Shown in pieces: positions 11,489-25,732 of a DNA stretch of 64,000 nt (position 1 is its first letter; each line of letters starts with the position of its first letter). Below the pieces are notes generated by a model. The model saw only the letters and a list, made by a program, of their open reading frames with translations. It searched no databases and was not told the origin of the DNA. The position numbers and the translations under genes are program-made. This DNA is from Sipunculus nudus (Eukaryota; Annelida; Sipuncula; Golfingiida; Sipunculidae): assembly GCA_026874595.1 (NCBI GenBank), contig CM049318.1, forward strand, positions 58,938,250 to 59,002,249, read 5' to 3'.

Positions 11489-12434
11489 CACTACACGTCC
11501 AAAAGATATAGATCATTTAATATATATTTAATTTCATATACCAACATTTAATACCTTTCGAGAGAATAATTGATCGAATAACCAAGAGATTCATTGTACC
11601 ACCGCCAGAGATAAGATAGATTATGTGTTTCCCTTGGTTCGTTTGTCTGTCAGAAACATTACGCAAAATGTTATGAGAATCGAGCAGATATTGATGAAAT
11701 TTGTGAAGGATTTGGGCAACACCTGCAAATATTGGTGGTTATATAGATCGCCTTGTTATAATTTTAATTCAGAAGATTATATACCATTATGACAGAAAGC
11801 GACGGGTCAAGCGACTGAGAAGTTGAAACCGTCTTACTGAAGTACAATGTACAATATACATGATTGTTTAATAGGGGGGGTGGGGGCGGGGTCAGGTGGG
11901 TTATCCAGGTAGCCGGGCTACTGCGCATCTAGTTTAGAGCTATAGGTACCTTAGAAGCACTAAGTTCAGCACCGGCGACTAATGGAAATCTACGTGGTTA
12001 CCTGCGATATTTATCACGTAGGTAACACTTACAAATATTGTGTCTCATGGTTAATTAATTATGCTATTAGGTAAACTCATCATATCCTTATGTATCTCTG
12101 AGTCAATACAATTCGTGATCCGAGAATAGAAAGTTTCTGAAATTACGCTCATATCCTCGAGCCCGTGACGCACTGACCAATACAATAATTTCCGCTAGAA
12201 TAACGGTTCCTGAACTTAATAAACAAACCCATCGTGCGGGGTTTAATGATTATTGCTAATGGCCTCAGATATCAACTAAACATCTTTGTCCCCTCTTACA
12301 ACGGGGAGGTCAGGCACCGGTGTCGTCTGCTCACAGGTGTCGTCTGCTCAAGTTTGAATTGCATCTGTTCGATGATCGCTGCTGTTGGTGCGAACTTTAT
12401 TCAGTTTCCTCGTCGGTCCGTTTGTCTGCCCGTA

Positions 12435-12437
<3 letters not shown>

Positions 12438-12492
<55 letters not shown>
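12438..12492. repeat. (AT)n microsatellite
   Basis: A pure AT run; four overlapping reading frames here are Tyr-Ile repeats and not genes. Confidence 0.98.
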
Positions 12493-12495
<3 letters not shown>

Positions 12496-14086
12496 TATAT
12501 GTTTTCCTGTCTGGGTTTTCCCCTGTTCGCATGAGAAGACATGATTTTCGAGCACCGGTGGATTTCCATGAAACGTGTGGAGAAGAGGCATATCGAGGGA
12601 AAATATCAACTACTAATTGTTAACTTTGTTTGTAAGTCATTTGATTGACTGTTTGCCAGGGTTTAGTAGATATGAAAATATTATATACTGATTTCAATAT
12701 TTTTATAGACAGTAATGAACAAACGACTCAGTAGCAATTCATAACGGACCTCGTAAGCCCAAATGAGTCGAGACACAAGCCATACGGAGATATGCAATGA
12801 GACGAACATCCATCCTATTGTCATGATAGATCGTATCATAAATATGATGAAATATATTGTCAACTTCCAGAGGAAACGCCCAGAAGGTAACAAGGTATAT
12901 GGTTAATGAGTATTAATCAAAAGTCTCATTATAACCTATAATGATATTGTCGTTGTAACATATTGAACAGAAATATCAGCATTTCTTAGTTATTACCCAA
13001 ACGTATTGGCGCTACTAAGTGGGACAGACTGTCGCAGGACAAAGCAAAGGTTTAAGCAACAAACATTAGAGAATATTTCATCCTAGAGAGGTAACTTGAT
13101 GACCAATGTCAACCTGCGGTGATCAAAACCACAGTTCTGTAACCCTGTTTAAAATATTTGTTTCAAAACTTTCTGAATTCCGTCATTTGATTTCTGGAAC
13201 CGTTGATTGCATGTATTACCATGAACAGAAGCCAGTCTATTTGACATTCATCATTTGGCAGGCGGCATTGACAAAATGGCAAATGTTTGCAAACCGATAA
13301 CATTCAACTGTTCAATAATGGCGAAGGGCATCAGTCTAGCGTAAGATCCGGAGTGGCACCATGAAAGAACTTGGGGGCGGAACGGTAATGATCAAAATGA
13401 CGCCGATCATCAGACATCAAGTCTTCACCACTGCGGTTGAGCGATACTTATTTCATATAAATCAGACAACCCCGGGCCGTACTGTCGGCAGGACGTTTAA
13501 TTGGTCGGCCCTTGACACCGGATGCCCTCGCCCTCGGGGATCTTCTGTGTGGAGAGTTGCTCTCGTTCAAACCCTCCCTAATCCAAGGGCCTTGGATTTG
13601 CATCGTCGGTCTCAAGATATGTTTACATGTTTTGTCTCAATTTTTTAAAGAAATAACGCGGTCTCAAGTATGCAGTTGCGAGTAAACGTTTGCGACACAA
13701 TTGCCTTGTTTAGTTTTAGATTTACGAACCCTCACTGGTTTGTGCTGGAATTGATAGGGTGCGTTTTAGCGGAGTGTTTGGTTGGTTATGATGCTAGTTG
13801 CTAGATTGCACTAAAACAATACTTAGTCATGATAAAATTGACGTGTCTGAAATGACAAAATTCATGTAAACAGGTTTATTTTGCAATTGTTTATATATTT
13901 GCGGCTGTTTCTGGATTAAAAATGTTGTTAAACTGATTTTAAAATCCACGAACTGATGGTTTATTTCATACCAAAAGACTGTGGATTCTCTTTTAAGTTT
14001 GCAGTGGTCTTTAAGGCAAAATAATCCTGAATCGACTGCGTTTCAACCAAAGTACACTTATGATTTATGTTTGGTCCGCGCCAAAA

Positions 14087-14089
<3 letters not shown>

Positions 14090-14138
<49 letters not shown>
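14090..14138. repeat. (AT)n microsatellite
   Basis: A pure AT run. Confidence 0.98.
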
Positions 14139-14141
<3 letters not shown>

Positions 14142-15239
14142 GCCCCGGAACTTGAAATTTTTATGTCAGTCAGAATTTAGAAAAGTTCTCGGTTCTGTTA
14201 GGTTCGACCACTCGTTAAATCGGAGTCCAAACACGCCTTCCGTGGTAACCAAAGATAAAACCAAACTTTGGTCAGAGCGCCCATAGTTACCAGAGATTTT
14301 GTTTGATGGACGTGACGTCCAAGAGATCCGTCACGTATGACTTTGTATTGAATGACGTCATCAAATGATTATATATTTGCTCATTGGTCACCTCCTCTCT
14401 AGGTTTCGTTTAGGCCACATAAAAAAAATTAATCGTTCTCCGAGAACCGAGATTATTGTGCGAGCGAGCGATTTATTATTTTTAGTTTATTAATGATCGG
14501 TTGAGACTTTCGCAAACTTGCAGAAAAATACAAAACTTCGATTTAGTTCTTGAAATGTTTATTTAACCAGGCCCTGAAAGTACATTTTCAAGACCTGTAA
14601 GAATTATGGAACAACTAACTGTGTGGCCTCAAAAGTCCGTGTTTTTTATTTTATTTTTTTATTTATATCCCTTTTTTTAATGGTGGAAGGCTTTACATGA
14701 AATCTATCACATTTAAGAAACATTTGATAAACTGTGGAAGATCATTTAAATCGTTATTCCTGAATTGATGAAGATAGCTGCTGGATAACCGCAACATAAT
14801 TTTCCAAGGTAAATCACGTCAAATTGTCCGCCAGATGCTGAGACGTTAATTAAGCCTAGATATTTATTGATTGTGCTCTAAGGGAATTCTATACATTTCC
14901 CGTCACGTCAATTAATGTTACCATCCAATTTTCTCCTGTTCGTGTTGGACACGCTTCAATGTCTATTTAGGTATTAAAGCCATCACCATCTCAGATTGAA
15001 GAACCTGTTAAACTCAAAAACCATATAGACCCAAAGTGTGTGTTCACATTCCTGCTAAAAAGGTGGGATTTCGTCTTCACTGCCCATGCCAACCTCCACC
15101 AAGATATATTAGGGAAAATGATTTGCCCTGATGACGGTCACTGGTTTAGCAATGTTTGACCTGACTTTTGAGCTAATTTTTTACCCAAATCCAATTTATG
15201 CAGCATGACCGACATGTGACCCTTGATCAATAGGCCCTA

Positions 15240-15490
15240 ACTTGTTATGTCGGAGTGTTAAAATCGCTAATGCCATTTCGGCCCTCTATAAAAAAAAAGG
15301 GTCAGACGAGTGTTGGAGTGCCTTTACATCTTGTATGGAGGGCCGCACTATAAGGCTCGAGGAGGATGCAAACAATTTTTTTTTTGTTATTTTTAGCAGC
15401 GTATCATGGCCTGCAGGTACACAGCCACTTAAAATAATCCAAACTAATCTTAAGATTTTGTTTGTGTACTTTCTAAAAACACCTACAATG
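15240..15490 (-). repeat. Dispersed repeat family C, copy 1
   Basis: On the minus strand GTTTGCATCCTCCTCGAGCC, TTATAGTGCGGCCCTCCAT and GATGTAAAGGCACTCCAAC match the copies near 36.2 and 50.6 kb. It may be a MITE or SINE; its ends are not resolved. Confidence 0.6.
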
Positions 15491-15616
15491 TGTTAATTCT
15501 ATTTTAATTCAGCATATAGGTACACTACCACTTAAAATAAACTAAACCAGTCTTAAGATATTTTTGTGTACTTTCTAACAACACTTACTATCTGTTCATT
15601 CAATTTTAACTCAGCA
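15425..15616. repeat. Two-copy tandem duplication, about 104 bp
   Basis: CCACTTAAAATAA...GTGTACTTTCTAA...ACTCAGCA or TTCAGCA occurs twice in a row (from about 15425 and 15528). The first copy is the end of family C copy 1, so the end of that element was duplicated. Confidence 0.6.
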
Positions 15617-16032
15617 TTTTTCCCAAGCATGTTTATTGAATTTCTGACCGCACGGGTTACTGGACGACAGCCAAGGTGCGCGCCACACAGCAATTGACCT
15701 GTAACCATAGAGATGAATTTACATCTTGGTTCGTGAGCTCACGTGTAAACTTTTGTGTTAATTCAACACCCGTAACCTTACTCTAAGAATACCGGCTGTT
15801 AAAAACGGTGTTTAGGCAGTGTTAGTTTCTTTAACTAAGGAGAACTGTGAATAATATTATCTTTTTGCTATTCAAATGACTCTTTAATAAACCACTATAG
15901 ATACAGAATATATTCTGTTTATGCTTTGTATTGTTCTTTTAACGTATCCTTTTAAGTCATCTGATTGTAATTTTTACTTGGAAATGGGGTTAGTGCATTA
16001 AAGTTTAAATACCTTGATTATTTTCTTATATG

Positions 16033-16034
<2 letters not shown>

Positions 16035-16077
<43 letters not shown>
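16035..16077. repeat. (AT)n microsatellite
   Basis: A pure AT run; a short (TAA)n lies at 16205-16225. Confidence 0.98.
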
Positions 16078-16078
<1 letters not shown>

Positions 16079-16991
16079 CACTGTATCATAAGTATACATA
16101 TTGTATTTTTTATCATTCTATGTAATGCTTTATTATATTTTGTTGTATAATGATGGGGCATGCGTAAGAAAATTTTTATCACTGAACTGGTTACCCTGTA
16201 TAAATAATAATAATAATAATAATAAAATAATAAGATGGATCGCCGTAACATTTGGTTGCCGCGTGTTACTCGTGTCACTACATACGTACAGGCTTATCAG
16301 CCTACTCAGCCGTCTATTCACTGTTAAATAATGGCTAACCCGTCCATTTCATTCAGATGGTGTTAGAATGGCCACAACAGGCAGTGTTGCACAATCATAT
16401 TGCATTTAAATCTTCCACAACTCTGGAAACATTTGGTTTATGTTGTATCAACAAGCAACCATGTGCATTAAATTCTGTTATTATTTACAACGCGGCTTCG
16501 TGGTAATACACCCTACAGTATAGATCCGAAGTTTTGACAAAATATAAAATGCGTTCTACGATCAGATAGCTGCTTTCGATCATACTTGGAATGGATTTTG
16601 TCGATACATACCCTATATTTGCTCTGTTTACTAAATCAGTGTAATGTTTGAGTGAAAACATGTAATTCACGTGACCAGATTTTGTTGAAATTTTCCGGAG
16701 GATCAGGATAACACCCTGGATCTAAATCAGCATTACAAACATTCCATTTAAAAGTCTCCTTCGATTGTGACATACAGTAATTTATTTTATCCTTGTGCGG
16801 ACATTGTAATACAGGGCTAATCAGTGAAATGATTTGTGGAACCATTACAAACATTGTCTGTCTTTTTTCTTAATATATTTTTTAAATGCTAGCTTAACTA
16901 TGTATATACATCTGCAGATATCAATTCCGGTTTTGGACTACACGACAGGGCAGTAGCAAACGCTTTCCCTCGTACTATACCCACGTATTAA

Positions 16992-17108
16992 TCAGGCCAG
17001 GTGACCTCTGCACCTGCGGGGCCAGGCGCTGTAATTGCCCCAAAACGACCGAGGAGCCCGAAAGGTGCACTCGTTTGCGAGAAGCATCCCTTAAAAGGAA
17101 CCCCCCAA
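16992..17108 (-). mobile_element. SINE-like repeat, family B, 3' part
   Basis: On the minus strand ACGAGTGCACCTTTCGGGCT, CTCCTCGG and GTCACCTGGCCTGATTAAT follow the order of the 29635 copy. Its upstream side is not the family B head but a family D head (17109-17148), so this copy is a junction of two repeat types. Confidence 0.6.
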
Positions 17109-17148
17109 CATGGCGGGGGCTTGCATTCTAAGGAAAATAGTTTCTATT
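17109..17148 (-). repeat. Family D head joined to family B
   Basis: The minus strand reads AATAGAAACTATTTTCCTT, then AGAATGCAAGCCCCCGCCAT, and continues into family B sequence at 17108. Confidence 0.5.
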
Positions 17149-18619
17149 TTTTTTTTTTTCTTTGCATCTGTCTGTTTGGGAAGAACTGTCGACAGTTCTT
17201 TGGTATTTTTTTTTAGATTTAAGATTCTTCAGGTGAACACCCACCATCTCGAAAGCTACTAGTATAGAAATCTTGCCATAACGTCTATACGGGGTCCCTG
17301 AGTGTAGGTTATTTAAGGTATTCGTCTTTAAAAGAAACTGAAGCTCGTGACCTTTGATATAACCTTTGACCGCTGCTGCACCGTGAGCCCTTCCGTTCAG
17401 GTAACGAGATGACCTTAAAGAGAAACAGTACATTCTTATATCCATGTTTTGTAGGTTCTGCGGAATTCCATATACACATACATATGTGATATTGTGAGAA
17501 TCGGTTTCCTCAGGAAATACACCTACTCGTATTGATGTCAAGGAAATGCATTCGCGAGGCAATTTTTATATTTTCATTTTTTAACCTGCAATCATTACAT
17601 TAAAAAACACAGAGACAGATATGTTAGGTGTTTTACCAGTTTGTCACTGGCTGCATATAAAGTCCTTCTCTTTAAGATGTATAAAAAAGTATAAATAATG
17701 TAGTTCTCCTCATAACCACTTAATTAGCCATCACTACAATTTTTAGCTCATCCGCTGGATCTAGAAACTTCTAACTGAACACCCATTGAGGTCCATAATA
17801 ATCTCCTTCGAAACCTGAAATTAAGTCACTGCGACCTATATTCTCTTAGTTATGGAGCTCGAAAGTACCCCCCCCCCCGAATAATTAAAAATTTGATGCA
17901 AAAGCTCGAGTATCTGAATAACTAATGCATTGAGTGCCATGGTTCTTCCCATGTATATTGATCATGGAGTGTTTCATCATCCCTGTATTTTCTTCAAATG
18001 TGTACGCATTTCTTTTCTATTTTTGAATCTTTCAAATGAACCAGTCTGGTTGTTAAAAGGGCACTTGAAAGTCAGATTGGCACAAATAGTGTCTGTTAGG
18101 CACAACACAACATCGTGGGAGGGCCTGAACAAATCTCATTGAAAACCTGAAATTAGGTCAGTGTGACCTATATTCTGCAAGATATAACATGTAAAAGGAC
18201 ATAATTTGAGCACAGATTTGCATTATTTGTTACAGTTGTTCTTAGCAATTTTTATATTAATTAAGATACAGGGATATCCCTGTAAAAGCTTCCTGAAAAT
18301 CTGAAATAAAGTCACTATCATAAGCTATGTAAAGCTTATATCCTGTGAGCTGTGTGAAAGAAAAGTATTTAAGTACCCTGTAAATCAGATACAAATTGTA
18401 GCAGTTGGAAATAGAACTTTAGTATATAGGGAGTTTCTGGTACAATCTTCTTGGAAACCCTAAATAAGGTTTCTACAAACTATTTTCTAAGCACTATTGG
18501 CAAAATGCATGATATTGAACACTCTTGAAATCATTGAATTCGACTGAGCGTCATGGCCCATGGGCAACTTGTTATTTGACTCAGATGCCCTAGACATAAT
18601 TAGTAGGAGCTAAATATTT

Positions 18620-18682
18620 TAGTACAGTAATCCAAACCGAACCGTTCTTAACCGGATCTGTATCCCGGCTGTCTGTACAGTC
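18620..18682. mobile_element. Possible Tigger/pogo-like transposon end
   Basis: TACAGTAATCCAAACCGAAC and TTCTTAACCGGATCTGTAT are joined directly to the truncated family D copy at 18683. No partner end was found. Confidence 0.3.
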
Positions 18683-18766
18683 ACTTATGCACAAATGAAC
18701 CTGGGAATATGGGCCGAATCAGTAAATGGCAGAGGCTTGCATTCATTTGAATGTAGTTTTCTAGTT
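18683..18766 (-). repeat. Dispersed repeat family D, truncated copy
   Basis: The minus strand reads AACTAGAAAACTACATTC, GAATGCAAGCCTCTGCCAT, then TTCGGCCCATATTCCCAGGT and GTGCATAAGTGACTG, and breaks off at a Tigger/pogo-like end at about 18682. Confidence 0.6.
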
Positions 18767-18799
18767 CCATTTTTGGTCAACACGATAGCTATGGGTCTT

Positions 18800-21240
18800 A
18801 GCAGAATAAAGCAATGTACTCTATTTTAGGGGAGCTGGTGACCTTGATTCGCCGGAGCTCTGGACGCATAATTTCACTATTTTGTACAACATATGATTAC
18901 GATGATAACAGTGGTTTTAAAGTGGTTGGATAATTTTCTTCATACTTTTAACTAGCGTGATGAAAACAAGAAAATAGAGTGAAACATATCACGTTATAAT
19001 TGTGACTGATAATGCACGTTTGGTTCGTTTTCTTCATAACATTCAGTATCATCATTAAAATAAATAAACAGAGTTAAAACAGAACTCGGTATTATTGTTA
19101 CAAATAATTCTTGATTTTAGTATCACCGTGAAAACAAGTACACAAACAGAATGAAATAACAATTATTGCTAAAAATAATGCTTGATTGTAAAACATTTTC
19201 TTCATTCCTTTAAGTATAACCATGAAAACAAGAAAAACGGACTGAAAACCCAACTCGTTATAATTGCTCATACTCCATTAATTAACTTTCATTATAACAT
19301 TGAGTATGATCATGAAATAATCAAAACAAAGATTGGAAAATATAACTCGGTGTTATTGCTACAAATATTACTTCATTTTAGGACCATAGCAAAAACAAAA
19401 CGTCAAGCCTAGGTCGTATATAACTGAAGCTTGCAGTTTCTTCGTCTGGCGCGAGGCGTTATTATTACGATCTTATCTTTGTTCGGATTAATGAATAATA
19501 CATGAAGGTAAATAACGAACGGTCTAGACGGAAAGTATGGTTCATCTCAACCTCGGGCGAAATCAGGAGGATCCGGAAACGCAAAGGTAAAAAGGGGGTG
19601 ATCGGCTTCCACCCGTGAGTGATGCATTAAGCTGCACCAAGACAGCATGGTACTGCAGCAACACGTAATTTCATGAGTTATATATAGGAAGGGCATGTTT
19701 AATATTTTCAGATAAAAAATCAATGTTAAGAACAAGTGTGACTTTTTGTTTTATTACAATATTCTCAAAGTTAAAAGCTTCCTTTTATTCAAGGCTACAT
19801 CAATTTCATTTTAGAACTGGTGATTATGTTTCTTATTCTTCACTTGGTGAGGTTTTATTAACTTATGATCATTTGTAATTCAATAAAATATTTCAATAAA
19901 TGATTGTATCATTTAAATATATATTATAAATCAACTTGAAATGATTTGTTACAAGGGTTTCTGGCATGGTTTTCCCTGGTTTGTGCCCCTAGGGATGTCT
20001 GTAAACATAGACGGCCCTGAACTGCACGCCTTTGCATGACTGGTCAGATTATCGATGGCGTTATGACATTACAAGACCATTGTTATAATAAAGATTAACA
20101 ATGGATCTGTATTTCTCCTGGCATATCTTGCCTCTAGAGAGAAGCAAACATTTTAATTTTCGCAAAAATTTTGAACAAAAGACAAAATTTGTACTTTTTG
20201 AGGAACTCCTCGTACTACTTCCACATAGTAATTCCACGAAACGCTGCCCCTTTTTTTATCTGCTGAGCCACAGCAAACTGATGGTAGTTGTTTGTATTGG
20301 CTGGTCTGGTAACTCACCCTTGTAAAACTTGTACAAACAAATATGAAGTCTAGATGAGGTCATTCAAAATAATTCACAACTCATCTGTTAATGCGGATCC
20401 ATCAAACAGAAAAACAGAAATGTAACCAAAGCTGATCATTCTCATTATTGGTGTATTTTATTTGAAAATACTTGCTTAAAAGTGGGGGTGAATATATACA
20501 CCCATGCCCCCTGCATTGGCACCCCTTTCTACTCACATTTCTGGGGGGAAAACACTTAAAACTTTCATCATCCAACGGTTTAAACTTCTTCATATCATTC
20601 GCCAATAATCATTTGATAATCCAACTCACGTTAAGGATTTGTTCGAATATGGTATGGCCACATTATATTATGTGGTTTGTTAAAGAACGTGATTTAAAAT
20701 AAGTTAAAAAATACAGATTTTTTTCTTCGTATTGAAATCAATTGGCTTTCATCCTTTTTGGTATGGGTGAGCGCGTTAAATGTGTTGTCCGGAGATTTTA
20801 AATGGGGTTACCTATTTCAGGCATCTCACGGAATCTCCCGAAGCCAAGGCATACGTTACGTCATCGTTAACTGTTAAATTTGAAATGATCAGTAGGTTCC
20901 TTGTTTCAGCTACAGGATATTCTAGAATTTGCTAGGATTTTTTCTCTTGGTCTAAAAATGTCCTATTCAAATTTAAATGGCCCGAGAACCATTCCTTTTA
21001 TATATACATTTATGCTTTTGCAGAAGTGTCGACATGTTTAGTATGTAGAATTCATTTGTTTAGAAGTATAAACTATTTTCCGATCCAGGACACGCACGAC
21101 GGCTCCGTACTGAATTCCTTATACGTGGTCTGGAGGACGATTTGAATTAAATTAACTGTTCGCCAACCCCATCACACAGTAATTTTATTCATTCCTGTCC
21201 CCCACAATTTAAAATTTATGGTTTCGCCCCTGTGTAGCAT
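18800..21240. other. No gene recognised
   Basis: AT-rich. Around 18950-19390 the phrase with CATGAAAACAAGAAAA recurs loosely about every 110-120 bp, so part is an old tandem repeat. Confidence 0.45.
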
Positions 21241-21289
21241 GTCCAAATATAGGAAAGGCTTTTTAGCCCTCAGCCCTTAGGCTTAGGGG

Positions 21290-21700
21290 CTATTGTTGTC
21301 ACCCAAGCCGTTGTGCCGTCCGTCCTTCGGGCCATTCTTCCGTCCTGCGTCCGTTGACTTTCATCTTGTGAGCGGGATATCTCTAAAAGGATTCATTGTA
21401 GGAATTTTATTTCTTCGGTGCAGATATATATTGACAAACTCTGGGTCCAGTTTGAAGATGGGTGACCTTTACGTACTTTTCAAGGCCACAGAGCTTATAA
21501 TAGAAAAAAAAACTGGGGAGTTTGGGGGTGCTACCTACAATTTCCAATTTTTAATGAGTTTTTTCCAATTTTCAACGTTTTCCTTGTGGGCGGGATATCT
21601 CCCAAAGTATTCGACACAGGAACTTCATTTCTTCAGTGCTGATGCATTTCAACAACATAGTCAAAGAAGTTGAGTGACCTAGACCTACTTTTCTCAGGAA
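21290..21700 (+). repeat. Dispersed repeat with internal duplication (about 228 bp)
   Basis: GTGAGCGGGATATCTCTAAA...TTTATTTCTTCGGTGCAGA near 21367 recurs as GTGGGCGGGATATCTCCCAA...CATTTCTTCAGTGCTGA near 21588. A CCGTCCGTCC start and the phrase GGTGACCTT are shared with repeats common in molluscs (recollection, not a search). The local reading frame is repeat sequence. Confidence 0.5.
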
Positions 21701-21979
21701 CCACATAGTGGATTGGCATGAAACATGGTATAGTCATTTGCCTAGATGATCTCTAGGTGCTGCACCAGTTTGGGGTGCCAGAATAGCAAAGGTGCTACAT
21801 ATATCTCAAATTATAACTTGAACAAGAGACATATGTACAGATATACATCCATGTGAGAACAAATATTTCATATTTGTTACTGTTACCACCCATAAACACT
21901 GTTCTTTTGGCTGAGAGCTTTTGTCAGCTTTTACAGATATTCTAGTTTCAGACTGTGAGACAAAACCTAAAACCCCCAG

Positions 21980-22500
21980 CAAGTATGTGACTATATTTCT
22001 ATTTATGCCTATGTCGTAGATTACTAAGATTGTTTGGATATTTTTTTTTAATCTTGTACACACACACAAGATCAACACGTACGCGCATGCTTGTTTGTAA
22101 GTCGCGTAATCAATTATTATCTCTGCGTTCATATCACAAGCGGACGCGATAAATGTATCGTGCGCATGATATACTATCGAATGTGCACGAGAAAGATGAA
22201 GCACATATTTTCTGCATGTCTTTTCTCAGTGCTCCTATACAATATTACTATATTTCTATTAAACCTCTCTCGTAGGCTAACGATTGTTTGGATATTTTTT
22301 ATCCTGTATGCACATGCGAGGTTACCACGCATGCGCATGCGTGCTTGTGTGTCACGCGCAATCAATAATTATCTTTGCGTTCGTATCTCGAGCGGACGCA
22401 TTAAATGTATCGTGTGCATGATACACTATCGCATGTGGACGAGATAGCTGAAGCAAGCGCAAAAGACACAATTATTTTCTGCATGTCTTATCTCATGTCT
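21980..22500 (+). repeat. Diverged tandem repeat, period about 253 bp, two copies
   Basis: GATTGTTTGGATATTTTT starts at 22029 and 22282; downstream AGCGGACGC, TAAATGTATCGTG and CATGATA recur in the same order. The copies hold CGCATGCGCATGCG-type palindromes. Reading frames here are repeat-derived. Confidence 0.7.
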
Positions 22501-22815
22501 TCCTACACAACATTACTATTCATAGTTTTATTCGTCTATACGTCAACTTCTCTACCAACATCTCTCTCTCATTCTCTCATATATCAAAGTTTTTTTTCAA
22601 TATTCGAAGTAACAAATAAGGTTCAGAATATCTACTTTACAAAAGCCACAACGCACCAGTCATAATCTTTAGGTTTCATTATTGTTTGAACCCTGACTTC
22701 ATTTAAATTATCATGACTTACTTGATATTCATCTAAGCATATATCATATATACCGTTATAAAGTTTTGCCCTTGATAAAATATATATATGAGTTATTTAT
22801 ATAAAGTTTAATTTA

Positions 22816-22822
<7 letters not shown>

Positions 22823-22868
<46 letters not shown>
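22823..22868. repeat. (AT)n microsatellite
   Basis: A pure AT run. Confidence 0.98.
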
Positions 22869-22869
<1 letters not shown>

Positions 22870-22870
<1 letters not shown>

Positions 22871-24094
22871 GGCGATATTCCTAGCTTCCAGTAATACCTG
22901 GACAGTTTTCAGTAGTTATATGTCAATCTACATACCAACATTTACACACGATGTTTTCGTTTGATCATTATGTATCTTTATTTTATCTTCACCTTAAAAG
23001 TCAATTTCTTTTGATTTTATCAGAATAAAATCACACCTTATCAAATGAAGTTGTTGAGAAATATTGAATTCAAATTAAGGAATATGAGTGACATCCTATT
23101 CTGAGAAATACACCAAAAGAAATTCTGAATATACTTGTTTGAATTTCGACATCGCTAGGTTACAACAAGTTTGAATATAAACCCTTAAAGAAGATTTGGA
23201 TGATCAAAAGTACTGGAATGTAAAAACAGAAGAACATTTTTTCTCACGAGAGCAGCAACGGATCAGTCTAATTCACAGATCGGCTTAGCCATTGAGCTTG
23301 ACTGCACGCTCGGAATGACCTTATGTAAACGTTTCCGTAAAATCCATTTCCGAAAAAAATATAAAAAATATTTGGGACTTTAGACATTAGACATTTTCGA
23401 ATCGGGATTCTTATAAGGCAAGCTCATCAGCTAAAGGTCGCTTCTTGCTGCAATCTTCTCTAATTAGATCGTGGAACATACGTCAAATTGAATTCGCTTA
23501 AATCCCTCTTAAAAGAAGCGTAAATATTGCTGTGTCTTCCTAGAAAGGGTGCTGAAGGCAATGCTATTATGAGAAAAGAGAAACAATTTAAATACAGGGC
23601 GAATTGGCCGGTGATTTTTGTCTGTAGAGGAAAAATTATACGATAGGATCCCCATCTGCCTCTCCATGGGTGGGATGCTATTCCTATAGTTCCACGAGAA
23701 ACTACGAGACTCCCTCAACAGTCACGTGACCTGCGAAGAACAAATTGAGCCATTTAGGTCCGTCTCTCCCTGGATGAAATTCCATTTGGATTTTTTGCAA
23801 ATGCCACTTGAACACGAAGAATTATGGGTAAAAACACTCAGGCCAACCCCCAACGCTGCTTAAAACGTAAGAAACTTAACTTCGGGTTTGTTACACGCAG
23901 AGATGATCAAATTATTCTGGAGTTTTAAAGTCTTGATCTATCAGATCGCCTGAAAATAATTTGCTCACGGAGGGGGGAAAAGGTAATTTTCATGCTTTTT
24001 ACCAAAAATTAGACATGTTAGAGCACGCGGCAGTTGTCTAAATAACAGACTACACCTTGAAATGTCTTCCTATTAAATGTCATTTAATGGTACG

Positions 24095-24156
<62 letters not shown>

Positions 24157-24780
24157 ATACACATATATACTTATATATACATGCATATAATGAATTCAGA
24201 TATACGTTTATCGTGAGTTAATCATGATGTTTAATTGAACCCAGGTTTCCCCGAGGTTCCGACAATCATGACCAGTACGCTTGACTTGGGATCAGTCACA
24301 CGTAAAATTTGGACAGAAATTTAACTAATAATTAAGATATGCGGACGTTTACAGCTATATATTTTGTACATCGTATTGGTCTCTCCAAAATTTATGCACG
24401 TGCATACGTATCAACTTTACAAATGTAATAGAGTTCGTAAAAATGCGCTCAAATGAGGCCTGCTAACGTTACAAATAATGCATTCTCCCTTAAGCGTTGA
24501 ACCGGAGGCATTTTGTGACGGTCCGTCTAGACCCAGTTGTGGTGTAACGGTTCGTCCAACTTGGACTTCATGAGAACAGTTTCAAGGTTGAATTCTCTCT
24601 GCGGCTCCTGCGCCCCCTTAAGTTTGCCACTCGTTTAGTCATGAGACAAATAAATCGGTTTTCTCCTATATTTGATTTATCGTATAACCCAGTTTCTTTA
24701 TTTAAAGTTTTAAAAATTTCTTAGTTAACGTTCTGGATTCCATAAATGCCGGAGTGTTTCATAATTATCAATTCAAAAGT
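22870..24780. other. No gene recognised
   Basis: Only the AT microsatellite at 24097 stands out; short frames lack any family signature. Confidence 0.5.
24097..24148. repeat. (AT)n microsatellite
   Basis: A pure AT run. Confidence 0.98.
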
Positions 24781-25431
24781 TAAGGTATTTGCTTGCCGGA
24801 AATCTCCGATTTCGGCAAGGTGGTTGGTCAGTCGCGGATGTCTGTTGGTCTGTCTGTTTGTCTGTCCCCTCTCTACAGGTCGCAATTTAGCAGCAATCGC
24901 TTTCAAACTTACACAGTTGATTGACAATTTAAAATGAGAGGAGCCTTTTGTTTTTGGTCAATATAGATCAAAGGTCAAGGTCAAGGTCATCAATACTTCT
25001 CAAAGCGTTATTTTTTCCTCATATCTTTGTTACTATAGTCGTATCTACTTCAAAAATAGCTCATTTTAATTGTCATTCCAAGGCCTTTTTTTCTGGTGTG
25101 TAGCTGCCTCAAATTTGCCTTTACCATGGTTTTGCATTTTGGGGAATAAATCCTAATATTCGAAAATAAGGGGTCTTATTTTTCTAACTTTGTCAGTTTA
25201 AAAGCTAGAGAGGTCTATTCTTTTTTGTAACAGGTAGCATACAAGCAGTGCAATTTGATTATATTACAAATCTCACAATATCTCGTATAATATCTCGTCA
25301 AACGAGATATTTCGAGATTTCATTCATCTTGCCCTGGAGGGCACAGTTTTGCAGGAATCTTTTTGAAACTGATATCATAAGTCTTACACTATTATCTCGA
25401 AATCTTTTTTTTTTTTTTAATTTTCTAAATG

Positions 25432-25450
25432 CGGCCGCTAGGGGGCGCTT
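25432..25450 (+). promoter_or_regulatory. CTCF-like motif 1
   Basis: CGGCCGCTAGGGGGCGCTT matches the 19-position bilaterian CTCF core at 18 positions (G for A at position 6). Binding is not shown. Confidence 0.45.
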
Positions 25451-25732
25451 GATGCTTTGGCCATATTTCCAAACCTGTAAACCTGAATAACATAAACTAT
25501 AGATTATTTTCTTCCTTTGATTCTTCTCCCTAACCTGGTAAATTTATATGGTCCTGTGTTATTTTGTCAGTATGTCAGTCGTTTGTCAGCTGTCTCCATT
25601 TCTCCTGCTTGCCGGTTCTAGCAAGGTACTTATAGCATTCTACAGGCAACGCTTTTGCAGGAATCCTTTTGAAACTTTTACATCGTATGTCTTCCTCTAA
25701 TATCTCGAGATGGATTTTTCTTTTTACGGATT

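Larger units (their letters stand above)
11500..15230. other. No gene recognised
   Basis: Apart from two AT microsatellites nothing stands out. A stretch near 13480-13600 has a CTCGTTCAAACCC B-box-like string and could be an old SINE. Confidence 0.5.

Noticed and set aside
12234-12623. Reading frames across (AT)n arrays, also at 8411-8685, 8747-9070, 13981-14286, 42591-42782 and 47834-48070
   Set aside because: They are Tyr-Ile repeats created by the microsatellites.
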